64,000 nucleotides of DNA from Ananas comosus (lineage: Eukaryota; Streptophyta; Magnoliopsida; Poales; Bromeliaceae). The notes beneath the pieces are model-generated. The model saw nothing but the letters and a program-made list of their open reading frames with translations, had not been told where the DNA came from and did not search any database. Numbering within the stretch: the first letter of the stretch is position 1; every line of letters begins with the position of its first letter. The translations under genes were made by a program, and so were the position numbers. Shown piece by piece: positions 61,901-62,209 of this stretch. The stretch is taken from assembly GCF_001540865.1 (NCBI RefSeq), contig NC_033631.1, positions 7,381,945 to 7,445,944 of the forward strand, in the 5' to 3' direction.

Positions 61901-62209
61901 CTGTAATCAATTGTTGAAAGAAGAAGTTCCTTATACTTGTTTCATTCTCGTTGGTTTGTCGTACATCACAGTCCTATTCAGTCACAGCCTCAACTTATTT
62001 AGTTATAATATGACTCCTACCTTTATAATATGATTACAATTTGCTATCATAAGAAGAGTTCCTGCATCTTGCAGTGTTAACATAGAAGTTATTGACGAAT
62101 AATCTGAACTAACATCTTCCATTTGTCTTCTCAGATTGTAGCATTTGTGCTGGAGGCCTTCTTCACAGAAATGGAACTTGAAAAATCCAGTGGTGATGAA
62201 GAAGACAAG
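10732..62209 (+). CDS. TPC1: Two-pore calcium/cation channel TPC1, second half, at least 12 exons (partial at both ends)
   Basis: TPC1 is a vacuolar voltage-gated cation channel (the SV channel) built from two six-helix domains joined by a cytosolic linker with two EF-hands. Exons seen: 10732-10793, 12416-12488, 32306-32371, 32528-32671, 33746-33803, 47633-47740, 49708-49771, 51676-51844, 59575-59639, 59783-59873, 60992-61078 and 62135-62209. All borders are AG/GT and the phases fit, giving 354 uninterrupted codons. In order they encode EF-hand 1, EF-hand 2, then S7, S8, S9, an arginine-rich S10, S11, a pore loop with MGNWHIW, and S12 running into [13 protein letters not shown]. The family is usually about 730-760 residues, so roughly the second half is present. 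Domain I exons were not found in 1-10731 and the final C-terminal exon was not found before 64000. The largest introns (19.8, 13.8 and 7.7 kb) are mostly transposable elements. The reading frame shows no damage, so the gene is probably functional. Confidence 0.93.
10794..12415 (+). other. TPC1 intron, no gene seen
   Basis: This is a 1.6-kb AT-rich intron between the EF-hand exons. It contains a poly-T run at 12197-12239. The ORFs in 11128-11811 lack any family resemblance and have the composition of intron DNA. Confidence 0.75.
12416..12488 (+). CDS. TPC1: TPC1 exon: EF-hand linker and start of EF-hand 2 loop
   Basis: The exon lies between TTAG and GTATCC. It encodes a helix with [17 protein letters not shown] followed by HSGDFK, the first part of a calcium-binding loop with acidic or polar residues at loop positions 1, 3 and 5. 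The intron that follows splits the loop and is 19.8 kb long. Confidence 0.92.
12665..13100. mobile_element. Fold-back MITE, Mutator-type (9-bp target duplication)
   Basis: The element starts GGGAAAACTTCAAAAACC and ends with the inverse, GAAGTTTTCCC, flanked on both sides by the 9-bp direct repeat TTTATTTAT (12656-12664 and 13101-13109). Nearly the whole body is one large palindrome made of repeats of a unit like TTAGTACCCTGTGGTTT on one arm and its complement on the other. It has no coding capacity. The 9-bp duplication points to Mutator-type mobilisation. It carries one ambiguous base at 12732. RNA from it would form a long hairpin and could feed small-RNA production (inference). Confidence 0.88.
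13101..13784 (+). other. TPC1 intron sequence, nothing specific seen
   Basis: AT-rich, with several related words AGAAGCT(G/T)GAGCTT and GAACTATAGCTTTC in the 13230-13440 part that suggest an old short tandem duplication. No coding signal was found. Confidence 0.5.
13785..14359 (-). repeat. LTR fragment of another Ty3-type element
   Basis: The segment starts TGTCACGCCGCGAACCCGAG, which on the - strand is an LTR terminus ending GGCGTGACA, like the end of the LTR at 14360-17153 (GGGGCGTGACA). Degenerate repeats of about 30 bp with CAGAACAGAG(A/G)CAC and GGCGCAA fill 14145-14275. It is cut off by the insertion of the element that begins at 14360. Confidence 0.6.
14360..17153 (+). repeat. 5' LTR (2.8 kb) of the Ty3-type element
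   Basis: The LTR starts TGTAAGGTACTGAACTTC and ends TCTCGGGGCGTGACA. It contains two GGGACCGGTCCC palindromes (14708-14742), a purine-rich stretch (14900-14960), a zone rich in ATGCATAT words (15370-15640), a tandem zone of ACCTAGTGTTA/ACATAGGTTG units (15680-15960) and a GC-rich region (16080-16380). Confidence 0.92.
15680..15975 (+). repeat. ACCTAGTGTTAA tandem zone inside the 5' LTR
   Basis: Repeated units of the form GGCATCTAACCTAGTGTTAA and GAACATAGGTTGAG, with variants GAACCTAGAGT and AACCTAGGTTG, recur about eight times. The same zone lies in the 3' LTR (22310-22600), and a diverged version is in the solo LTR at 34703-37460 (GTGGCATCTAG on the - strand). Confidence 0.8.
17161..17172 (+). 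other. Primer-binding site (tRNA-Met type)
   Basis: TGGTATCAGAGC lies seven bases after the 5' LTR. It is the standard complement of the 3' end of initiator tRNA-Met used by many plant LTR retrotransposons. Confidence 0.92.
17518..18690 (+). pseudogene. Gag of the Ty3-type element, with a frameshift
   Basis: Starting at [15 protein letters not shown] (17518), the frame runs through a coiled-coil-like stretch ([14 protein letters not shown]) and an alanine-rich spacer. It then enters the retrotransposon gag core with [41 protein letters not shown] and FLRGLRPEI, until about 18300. The downstream part is in another frame from about 18306 ([19 protein letters not shown]), with two zinc-knuckle-like motifs [13 protein letters not shown] and [14 protein letters not shown] (18450-18560), ending at a stop at 18687-18689. 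A single-base change near 18305 explains the shift. A short trace of the usual gag-protease joint ([13 protein letters not shown]) follows at 18722-18760 in another frame, and then coding stops. Confidence 0.85.
18761..21040 (+). other. Non-coding interior of the Ty3-type element in place of pol
   Basis: The position where protease, reverse transcriptase, RNase H and integrase normally sit has no recognisable domain. ORFs on either strand are short and lack motifs. The region is GC-balanced, contains GTGGAG/CGAGTG words and carries the ACCGGT palindrome cluster at 20096-20312. Confidence 0.7.
20096..20312. repeat. Cluster of eight GGGACCGGTCCC-type palindromes
   Basis: Within 217 bp there are eight ACCGGT cores, most extended to GGGACCGGTCCC or GGGACCGGTTCCC. 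They are separated by 15-30 bp spacers that contain related words (GCTCTCGGGG, GGCGGGAGGG, CAGGCAGG). The same 12-bp palindrome occurs twice in each LTR of this element. Confidence 0.92.
21037..21052 (+). other. Polypurine tract
   Basis: ATTAAGGAGGGGAGGA immediately precedes the 3' LTR start TGTAAGG, the normal site for plus-strand priming. The preceding GAGGACGAAACTC is typical of Ty3 chromovirus-like elements. Confidence 0.85.
21053..23438 (+). repeat. 3' LTR of the Ty3-type element, truncated
   Basis: This matches 14360-16819 with few substitutions and two indel-rich zones (around 22060 and 22250). It ends abruptly at CCAGAGCTA, where TAAAAAAAAAAAAAA begins. The final 334 bp present in the 5' LTR are missing. 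Confidence 0.92.
23507..23532 (+). other. Polypurine tract candidate before an LTR
   Basis: GAAAAGGTGGGGGGCAATT precedes TGTTTGCAGTAAAATAATAC. This string resembles the junction of internal region and 3' LTR in Tat/Ogre-type plant elements. The internal region to its left is cut off by the truncated LTR at 23438. Confidence 0.5.
23850..24600 (+). repeat. Tandem array of about 60-bp units (TTCAAAATTCGATTTCGAA)
   Basis: About twelve degenerate units read: CAACCATC, a spacer, CATTCAAAATTCGATTTCG, AATTTCGAATTCCCAACC, AATTCCCAAAATATCCTCC. Short inner palindromes of TTCGAATTTCGAA type are frequent. One N lies at 23959 inside a repeat. The array is immediately upstream of a TATA box, so it would be in the U3 region if the LTR model is right. 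Confidence 0.9.
24603..24620 (+). promoter_or_regulatory. TATA-box candidate of the LTR
   Basis: CATTATAAATACGAGAATG follows a CACCGCCCCTCC stretch directly after the tandem array. It is the best core-promoter-like signal in the block. Its activity is inferred only. Confidence 0.45.
25005..25580 (+). repeat. Tandem array, about 156-bp units
   Basis: Three to four units share TTTCGAAAGAAGAGGGG, GAATCTTTGATT, CGTTTCTTCGGACC, TGTCAAATCAAATCCGA and CACCGTCATCAACTT. The unit length is about 156 bp, a multiple of three, so an ORF stays open across 25007-25447 and repeats a 52-residue unit. I regard this as a length effect rather than evidence for a gene. Confidence 0.8.
25600..26285 (+). repeat. 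Tandem array, 36-45-bp units (GGGGATTTCTTCGGACCCC)
   Basis: Around eighteen degenerate units of the form GGGGATTTCTTCGGACCCC followed by AAATCAAAATCAAAAC. Stops are rare in such sequence, so long overlapping ORFs appear in two + frames (25870-26511 and 25899-26603) and on the - strand. Confidence 0.9.
26382..26723. mobile_element. hAT-type MITE inserted in the tandem-array block (8-bp target duplication)
   Basis: The 342-bp element begins CAAAGATTTAAGTGCC and ends with the inverse GGGCACTTAAAACCTTG. The 8-bp direct repeat GAATCAAG flanks both sides (26374-26381 and 26724-26731). Inside each end are nested GTGCCGG/CCGGCAC and ACGGTACGGCACGG words. The size, ends and 8-bp duplication fit a non-autonomous hAT element. 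It has no coding content. Confidence 0.9.
26732..27285. repeat. Degenerate CCAAACCCAAA array
   Basis: This strongly A/C-biased tract is built from AAACCCAAA, AATCCAAAC, AGTCCACA and ATAAACCCAAA words with longer-range repetition (CAGTCCACATAAAAATCC at 26757 and 26907). The - strand ORFs rich in G/L/F/W are artefacts. Confidence 0.85.
27290..28390. repeat. Array of TTCATGAACC units
   Basis: Dozens of copies of AAGTTCATGAACCATGAACC and variants (CTCATGAACC, CATAAACC) occur over 1.1 kb, with longer duplications such as CCAAATCCCATATACCCAAC at 27538 and 27666. The core TTCATGAA is itself palindromic. Confidence 0.9.
28395..29075. repeat. Array of CTCTAATACATATACTTAGAG units
   Basis: Units of 35-45 bp carry AATACATATACTTAG(A/G)G followed by a word such as TTCATC, TCTAGTCA or CTTAGTCAG. 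The arms CTCTA...TAGAG, CCCTA...TAGGG and ACTCAGGA...CTCAGGAATT vary together, so each unit keeps a small inverted repeat although its bases differ. One N lies at 28998. Confidence 0.85.
29080..30358 (-). repeat. Probable 5' part of a Ty3 LTR read leftwards
   Basis: From the right edge the - strand reads TGTAACACCCCATATC, then a U3-like stretch, then pyrimidine-rich CTCTCTCCTCTAGAACC (30150-30180) and further unique sequence. TGTAACACCCC is a common Ty3 LTR terminus. The other LTR edge was not found. A 19-bp direct duplication of GGATTTAATTACACAATAT lies at 30224-30262. Confidence 0.5.
30400..30500. repeat. (TA)n, (GA)n and (GTGA)n microsatellite
   Basis: About 19 TA units are followed by GA units and GAGT/GTGA units right up to the MITE end. 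The mirror tract lies at 31038-31100. Confidence 0.95.
30501..31037. mobile_element. MITE with long terminal inverted repeats, flanked by GA and TA microsatellites (copy 1)
   Basis: The left end GAGTTGAGCTAGAATACTAT is matched inversely by ATAGTATTCTAGCTCAACTC at the right end. The inverted arms run on for about 90 bp (ACTACCGATTTGTTTTCGATGATAGA) and, more weakly, further inwards. (TA)n and (GA)n tracts lie to the left, (TC)n and (AT)n to the right, in mirror order. Rice Micron MITEs are known for TA-repeat flanks, which is the nearest type I can name. Confidence 0.85.
31109..31336. mobile_element. Short MITE between TA microsatellites
   Basis: The left end GAACTAGGCGTGAATACTAT continues CGATAGCACAAGG and is matched inversely by GGTGCTATCGATAGTATCCC and GGACTC on the right. 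It sits between two (TA)n tracts and shares AATACTATCG with the neighbouring MITEs. It is 228 bp long and has no coding content. Confidence 0.8.
31361..31894. mobile_element. MITE of the same family as copy 1 (copy 2)
   Basis: It begins GATGAGCTAGAATCCTATC and ends GATAGTATTCTAGCTCAAC, with (TA)n on the left and (TC)n then (AT)n on the right. Many internal words match copy 1 (CGATTTGTTTTCGATGATGG, GATCTACACCACTTGAAGT, GAAAATTC). It is more diverged and partly inverted in the middle. Confidence 0.82.
32306..32371 (+). CDS. TPC1: TPC1 exon: rest of EF-hand 2
   Basis: The exon lies between TTCAG and GTAAGT and encodes [20 protein letters not shown] with PS at the end. Glu at loop position 12 and the exiting helix complete the EF-hand begun at 12416-12488. 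It starts and ends in phase 0. Confidence 0.93.
32528..32671 (+). CDS. TPC1: TPC1 exon: linker and first helix of domain II (S7)
   Basis: The exon lies between GCAG and GTATGA and holds 48 codons. A linker with [17 protein letters not shown] precedes a hydrophobic helix, [19 protein letters not shown], the first membrane segment of domain II. Confidence 0.94.
33425..33545 (+). repeat. Fragment of a TRIM-like LTR
   Basis: The words AAGCCCAAACCAC(T/C)GGC, CAAAATGCTTAAGC, TTATTATT, TCTAGCGT and GGTGTCACA occur in the same order as in the solo LTR at 58651-58804. The left end is missing or diverged. Confidence 0.65.
33746..33803 (+). CDS. TPC1: TPC1 exon: S7-S8 loop
   Basis: The exon lies between ACAG and GTAAGT and encodes [19 protein letters not shown], ending in phase 1. 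It leads into the S8 helix after a 13.8-kb intron. Confidence 0.93.
34481..34595. repeat. MULE-2 left terminal inverted repeat
   Basis: This starts GGGGTTTTTACCCAAGTAG and contains two half-repeats, CTTTTATTCTAAAAATAGGC and CTTTTATTTACAAAAATAGG. It pairs inversely with 44580-44690 at moderate identity. Confidence 0.8.
34600..34702. repeat. MULE-2 left subterminal palindromes, outer part
   Basis: AAAGCGGTGAACTATTTATCGC, GCCGTAAATGGTTCACCGC and AACGGTGAATCATTC lie between the terminal repeat and the nested solo LTR. The block continues at 37490-37567 on the far side of that LTR, which was inserted into it. Confidence 0.82.
34703..37460 (-). mobile_element. Solo LTR of a Ty3-type family related to the one at 14360
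   Basis: On the - strand it starts TGTAAGATATCGAATTTCG, comparable to TGTAAGGTATCGGACTTC, and near its other end carries CTCGAACCGGACCAAATTGG, as in the LTR at 17110. Length (2.76 kb) and order of zones match: palindrome cluster, purine/pyrimidine-rich stretch (36800-36970), GTGGCATCTAG repeats (35890-35960) and GC-rich part. The last 20 or so bases before the expected end differ, and no 5-bp target duplication is visible, so the end may be eroded. No internal region is present. Confidence 0.85.
37053..37257. repeat. Cluster of six TTGTACCGGTACA palindromes in the solo LTR
   Basis: Six copies of GTACCGGTAC, each preceded by CTT or GTT, are spread over 205 bp. Several are paired, with spacers of about 15 and 65 bp. 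They lie 200-400 bp inside the LTR start, the same place as the GGGACCGGTCCC pair in the LTR at 14360. Confidence 0.93.
37480..37572. repeat. MULE-2 left subterminal palindromes, inner part
   Basis: Three back-to-back copies: ATGCGGTGAACCATTCACCG, then AGGCGGTGAACCATTCACCG and ATGCGGTAAATGGTTCACCG. Each can fold as a hairpin (GCGGTGAA/TTCACCGC). Confidence 0.92.
37856..40395 (-). pseudogene. Plant mobile domain (PMD, MAIN-like) protein gene carried by MULE-2
   Basis: PMD proteins are found both as host genes (MAIN/MAIL1) and inside plant transposons; their molecular role in elements is not settled. The gene starts [15 protein letters not shown] at 40395. Exon 1 ends at 40309 before GTATGT, and exon 2 (40222-39583) carries [34 protein letters not shown] and [14 protein letters not shown]. 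Shorter pieces follow: [13 protein letters not shown] at about 39480-39395, [20 protein letters not shown] at about 39293-39205, [18 protein letters not shown] at about 39125-38935, and [19 protein letters not shown] then [18 protein letters not shown] at about 38870-38690. The last part (38627-37893) has repeated [12 protein letters not shown] units and a basic RGRSRGRGR end. A few stops between pieces suggest decay, although the exon structure is still clear. Confidence 0.82.
40487..43397 (-). pseudogene. MULE transposase of MULE-2 (near complete, inactivated)
   Basis: The gene begins [17 protein letters not shown] (43397), a PB1-like N-terminal domain. After an acidic spacer it has a FAR1/MuDR-type DNA-binding domain (42300-41990: [13 protein letters not shown] and HTC). 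The catalytic domain has [20 protein letters not shown] (first Asp), HAHHWCLRH and [13 protein letters not shown] (third acidic residue). A SWIM finger CSC...PCSH (about 40915-40845) and a zinc knuckle [14 protein letters not shown] (about 40580-40535) end it at 40487. Where the second Asp is expected (SDRxxG), the frame breaks at about 41475, reading RSICLI and then changing frame, so that residue is lost. Stops also occur at 41758-41760 and 41222-41224. It is a recent pseudogene. Confidence 0.9.
43985..44320. repeat. Tandem duplication of about 165 bp in the MULE-2 5' region
   Basis: Two adjacent copies share ATGTGGATGCAATGCTGAGG, GGCAGAAGCAGTACAGTC, GAGTCGGAGTGAGTGAGATA and GGAGCTCGGGAGA, at 43988-44145 and 44149-44305. 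This is GC-rich, in contrast to the flanks, and lies between the transposase start and the right end, so it may be the leader of the element. Confidence 0.9.
44360..44580. repeat. MULE-2 right subterminal palindromes
   Basis: About eight GCGGT/ACCGC half sites form hairpins such as ACCGCATTTAAATGCGGT, GCGGTAAACTATTTACCGC, GCGGTGAATGGTTTACCGC and GCGGTGAATGGTTCACCGC. The arms are conserved while the loops vary. Confidence 0.92.
44580..44690. repeat. MULE-2 right terminal inverted repeat
   Basis: This contains GGACTATTTTTGCAATAAATG and GGCCTATTTTTGCAAATAAA, the inverse of the left end, and ends AAAAAAAATTC next to the target duplication GAATATAAA. Confidence 0.8.
45300..45820. other. GC-rich island in an AT-rich intron (possible captured gene fragment)
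   Basis: Between AT-rich flanks, 45395-45780 is rich in CGG/GGCGG words and is open in several frames on both strands (for example + 45400-45699 and - 45827-45537). No protein family is recognised. GC-rich captured exons inside Mutator-like elements (Pack-MULEs) look like this, but I could not define terminal repeats, so this remains a guess. Confidence 0.35.
45826..46118. mobile_element. MITE of the MULE-2 family (9-bp target duplication)
   Basis: A 9-bp direct repeat TTTAGAAAC flanks it at 45817-45825 and 46119-46127. Its left end (TAATAGCCTTAGAAAA, ATAAAAATAGTCC) pairs inversely with the right end (TGTCTATTTTTACATTT, TAGGCTTAGTAACC). Internally it has the subterminal motif of MULE-2: AACGCGGTGAATGGTGC, AAAGCGGTAAATGATTCACC and GC. 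It is a 293-bp deletion derivative or relative of the family that could be moved by the same transposase. Confidence 0.87.
46128..47632 (+). other. TPC1 intron, nothing recognised
   Basis: AT-rich with poly-T and poly-A stretches. The ORFs at 46066-47070 are not supported. The parts 46660-46760 and 46830-46940 resemble each other (GGCAAAACTTGG/GGGCAAATTTTGG, GCGTTCGTCTCTGAGTGTA/ACGTTTGCCTTTGAGTGTA), suggesting an old tandem duplication. Confidence 0.5.
47633..47740 (+). CDS. TPC1: TPC1 exon: S8 and start of S9
   Basis: The exon lies between TGTAG and GTAAGC. It encodes [20 protein letters not shown], then [16 protein letters not shown]. The RFDF motif at the start of S9 is characteristic of voltage-gated channel domains. 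It starts and ends in phase 1. Confidence 0.95.
48650..48850. mobile_element. Small fold-back MITE
   Basis: The left arm (CTAAATCTTCCAATATT, GCATTAGTCCCTCA) is matched inversely by the right arm (TGAGGGACTAACAAGC, AATACTGGAAGATTTCAGG). It is about 200 bp with no coding content. The target duplication is not certain. Confidence 0.65.
49025..49125. repeat. GA-rich low-complexity tract with one N
   Basis: Repeats of AAAGAGAGAGAGGCGAGCG and GAGAGAGAGGTGAGC are interrupted by a single N at 49110. The surrounding 48860-49330 is repeat-like but was not assigned to a family. Confidence 0.6.
49708..49771 (+). CDS. TPC1: TPC1 exon: end of S9 and S9-S10 loop
   Basis: The exon lies between TTCAG and GTAAAT and encodes [20 protein letters not shown], with the W codon split by the next intron (phase 2). 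Confidence 0.94.
50503..50812. mobile_element. hAT-like MITE (copy in + orientation)
   Basis: The left end GGTCTGTTTGGATGCATG pairs inversely with TATCCAAACTGGGCC at the right. Its inner part TCTCGGAATAAGTAAATCACC and TATCCTAACAAATAACGG is found inverted in the MITE at 58552-58991. The target duplication was not resolved. Confidence 0.65.
50826..51242. mobile_element. Mutator-type MITE with 9-bp target duplication and a duplicated left end
   Basis: The 9-bp repeat AATTATTTT flanks it (50817-50825 and 51243-51251). The left end GACTAAATTATAGAAAACTC matches the inverse of TTTTCTATATTTTAGCC. The left end, together with its host flank (TGTGCAAATTATTTTGAC), is repeated at 50876-50912 after an N at 50875, so the left border is either tandemly duplicated or a misjoined gap. 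Confidence 0.82.
51676..51844 (+). CDS. TPC1: TPC1 exon: S10 voltage sensor and S11
   Basis: The exon lies between ACAG and GTTTTT. The frame [20 protein letters not shown] gives arginines at three- to six-residue spacing (R, R, R, R), the voltage-sensing pattern of domain [22 protein letters not shown] and VYCSLGLQ follow as S11. Other open frames over the same stretch are shadows. It ends in phase 0. Confidence 0.95.
52813..53009 (-). repeat. 3' LTR of the copia element
   Basis: 197 bp, TGAAAGAAGGGTAAATGAGC to AAATATGTCATAACA. It differs from the other LTR by roughly 11 substitutions and no obvious indel. The - strand tract TTGCGGGGGGA just inside (53010-53020) is the polypurine tract. Confidence 0.95.
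53022..54407 (-). pseudogene. Copia reverse transcriptase and RNase H
   Basis: After the stop at 54408-54410 the same frame continues without a break to 53022. It shows [26 protein letters not shown], the catalytic YVDDIVITG (about 53955-53930), LGIEV, then RNase H with [13 protein letters not shown], the acidic IYCDNLST and [16 protein letters not shown], and ends [13 protein letters not shown]...LPDA. The domains look intact, so this part alone has kept its reading frame. Confidence 0.93.
54411..55523 (-). pseudogene. Copia integrase C-terminal part and spacer before reverse transcriptase
   Basis: The frame contains [10 protein letters not shown] and [19 protein letters not shown], the usual integrase C-terminal module. 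A long serine/proline-rich spacer follows with [10 protein letters not shown], then [20 protein letters not shown] and [11 protein letters not shown], the entry to reverse transcriptase. It ends at a stop at 54408-54410 that interrupts the start of the RT domain. Confidence 0.88.
55300..56126 (-). pseudogene. Copia integrase (catalytic Glu replaced)
   Basis: The pre-integrase zinc finger reads WHRRLGHPS and CNTCNMGKH (55930-55800). The core has [14 protein letters not shown] (first Asp, about 55690) and FQSDNGTAF (second Asp, about 55550). At the usual 35-residue distance stands [10 protein letters not shown] instead of the family's xxxAERKHRH, so the third acidic residue is Lys. Several stops and frame changes (for example 55720 and 55590) add to the damage. 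Integrase would insert the cDNA into the host genome; this copy could not. Confidence 0.85.
56208..56663 (-). pseudogene. Copia zinc knuckle and protease
   Basis: Residues include [13 protein letters not shown], then the zinc knuckle [14 protein letters not shown] (about 56475-56430) and the aspartic protease active site [12 protein letters not shown] (about 56335-56300). The frame ends with a stop after NENLLDIT at 56205-56207. Copia protease releases the polyprotein parts; the DTGA motif is intact. Confidence 0.88.
56660..57085 (+). other. ndhB: Organelle-derived DNA inside the copia gag region, including an ndhB fragment
   Basis: The + strand frame at 56923-57045 reads [20 protein letters not shown] followed by [20 protein letters not shown], which I recognise as part of the plastid NADH dehydrogenase-like subunit 2 (ndhB). 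The remaining 260 bp (for example TATAGCTAGCTAGCCAG, CCAGGAGAGAAACCTAGG) is not retroelement-like and could be plastid or mitochondrial. The fragment is short, cut at both ends and not a working gene. It splits the glycine/arginine-rich tail of copia gag from its zinc knuckle. Plastid origin of the ndhB part is firm; the route (direct plastid transfer or via mitochondrial DNA) is open. Confidence 0.85.
57087..57879 (-). pseudogene. Copia gag, first part (broken)
   Basis: It starts [16 protein letters not shown], or at the inner MSFSS (57846), followed by a copia-type gag domain with [14 protein letters not shown] [16 protein letters not shown], then [14 protein letters not shown]. It shifts frame near 57410-57430 ([20 protein letters not shown]), meets a stop after QAIGESE (57363-57365), and continues in a third frame with [15 protein letters not shown] to a glycine/arginine-rich stretch ([17 protein letters not shown]) at 57115. 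The next part of gag lies on the other side of the organelle-like insert. Confidence 0.85.
58245..58256 (-). other. Primer-binding site of the copia element (tRNA-Met type)
   Basis: The - strand reads TGGTATCAGAGC directly after the LTR end. Confidence 0.94.
58257..58453 (-). repeat. 5' LTR of the copia element
   Basis: 197 bp, TGAAAGAAGGGTAAAAGAGC to AAATATGTCGTAACA. On the - strand the element starts here and the primer-binding site adjoins it directly. Confidence 0.95.
58552..58991. mobile_element. hAT-like MITE, inverted relative to the one at 50503, with a nested solo LTR
   Basis: The left end GGCCATGTTTAGATGTCC pairs with the inverse of CATCCAAACATGCCC. The inner words TTGTTAGGATAATGC and GGTGATTTACTTTATTTCGAG are the reverse complement of parts of 50620-50700. 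It is interrupted by the TRIM-like LTR at 58651-58804. Confidence 0.7.
58651..58804. mobile_element. Solo TRIM-like LTR (154 bp) with intact target duplication
   Basis: It starts TGTAATGACCCGACTCG and ends TTGGGGCATTACA, so the termini are inverted (TGTAATG/CATTACA). The 5-bp repeat CGGCT lies on both sides (58646-58650 and 58805-58809). Small size, TG...CA ends and a 5-bp duplication indicate an LTR left by recombination of a short (TRIM-type) retrotransposon. A related fragment lies at 33425-33545. Confidence 0.88.
59575..59639 (+). CDS. TPC1: TPC1 exon: S11 end and turret of pore II
   Basis: The exon lies between GCAG and GTATCC and encodes [20 protein letters not shown] followed by N and a split codon (phase 2). 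The donor at 59640 is chosen because it joins in frame to YVLFNFNDY in the next exon. Confidence 0.9.
59783..59873 (+). CDS. TPC1: TPC1 exon: pore helix and selectivity filter II
   Basis: The exon lies between TTTAG and GTATGA and encodes [20 protein letters not shown], then [10 protein letters not shown]. The MGNW segment is the filter region of the second pore loop in plant TPC1. It ends in phase 0. Confidence 0.95.
60378..60442. repeat. Short tandem duplication in an intron
   Basis: TTCATCAATTTTGGTCACAT with its flank TTATTCG occurs twice in a row with a 29-bp period. No function is apparent. Confidence 0.8.
60992..61078 (+). CDS. TPC1: TPC1 exon: S12 start
   Basis: The exon lies between ATCAG and GTAAGG. 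Its 29 codons are [20 protein letters not shown] followed by VTVLLLLNL, most of the last membrane helix of domain II. Confidence 0.95.
62135..62209 (+). CDS. TPC1: TPC1 exon: S12 end and start of the C-terminal tail
   Basis: The exon lies between CTCAG and GTCTGT and encodes [20 protein letters not shown] followed by DEEDK. It completes the pore-lining S12 helix and starts the cytosolic tail. The remaining tail of 40-50 residues, usually basic and serine-rich, was not found downstream in the window. Confidence 0.93.
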
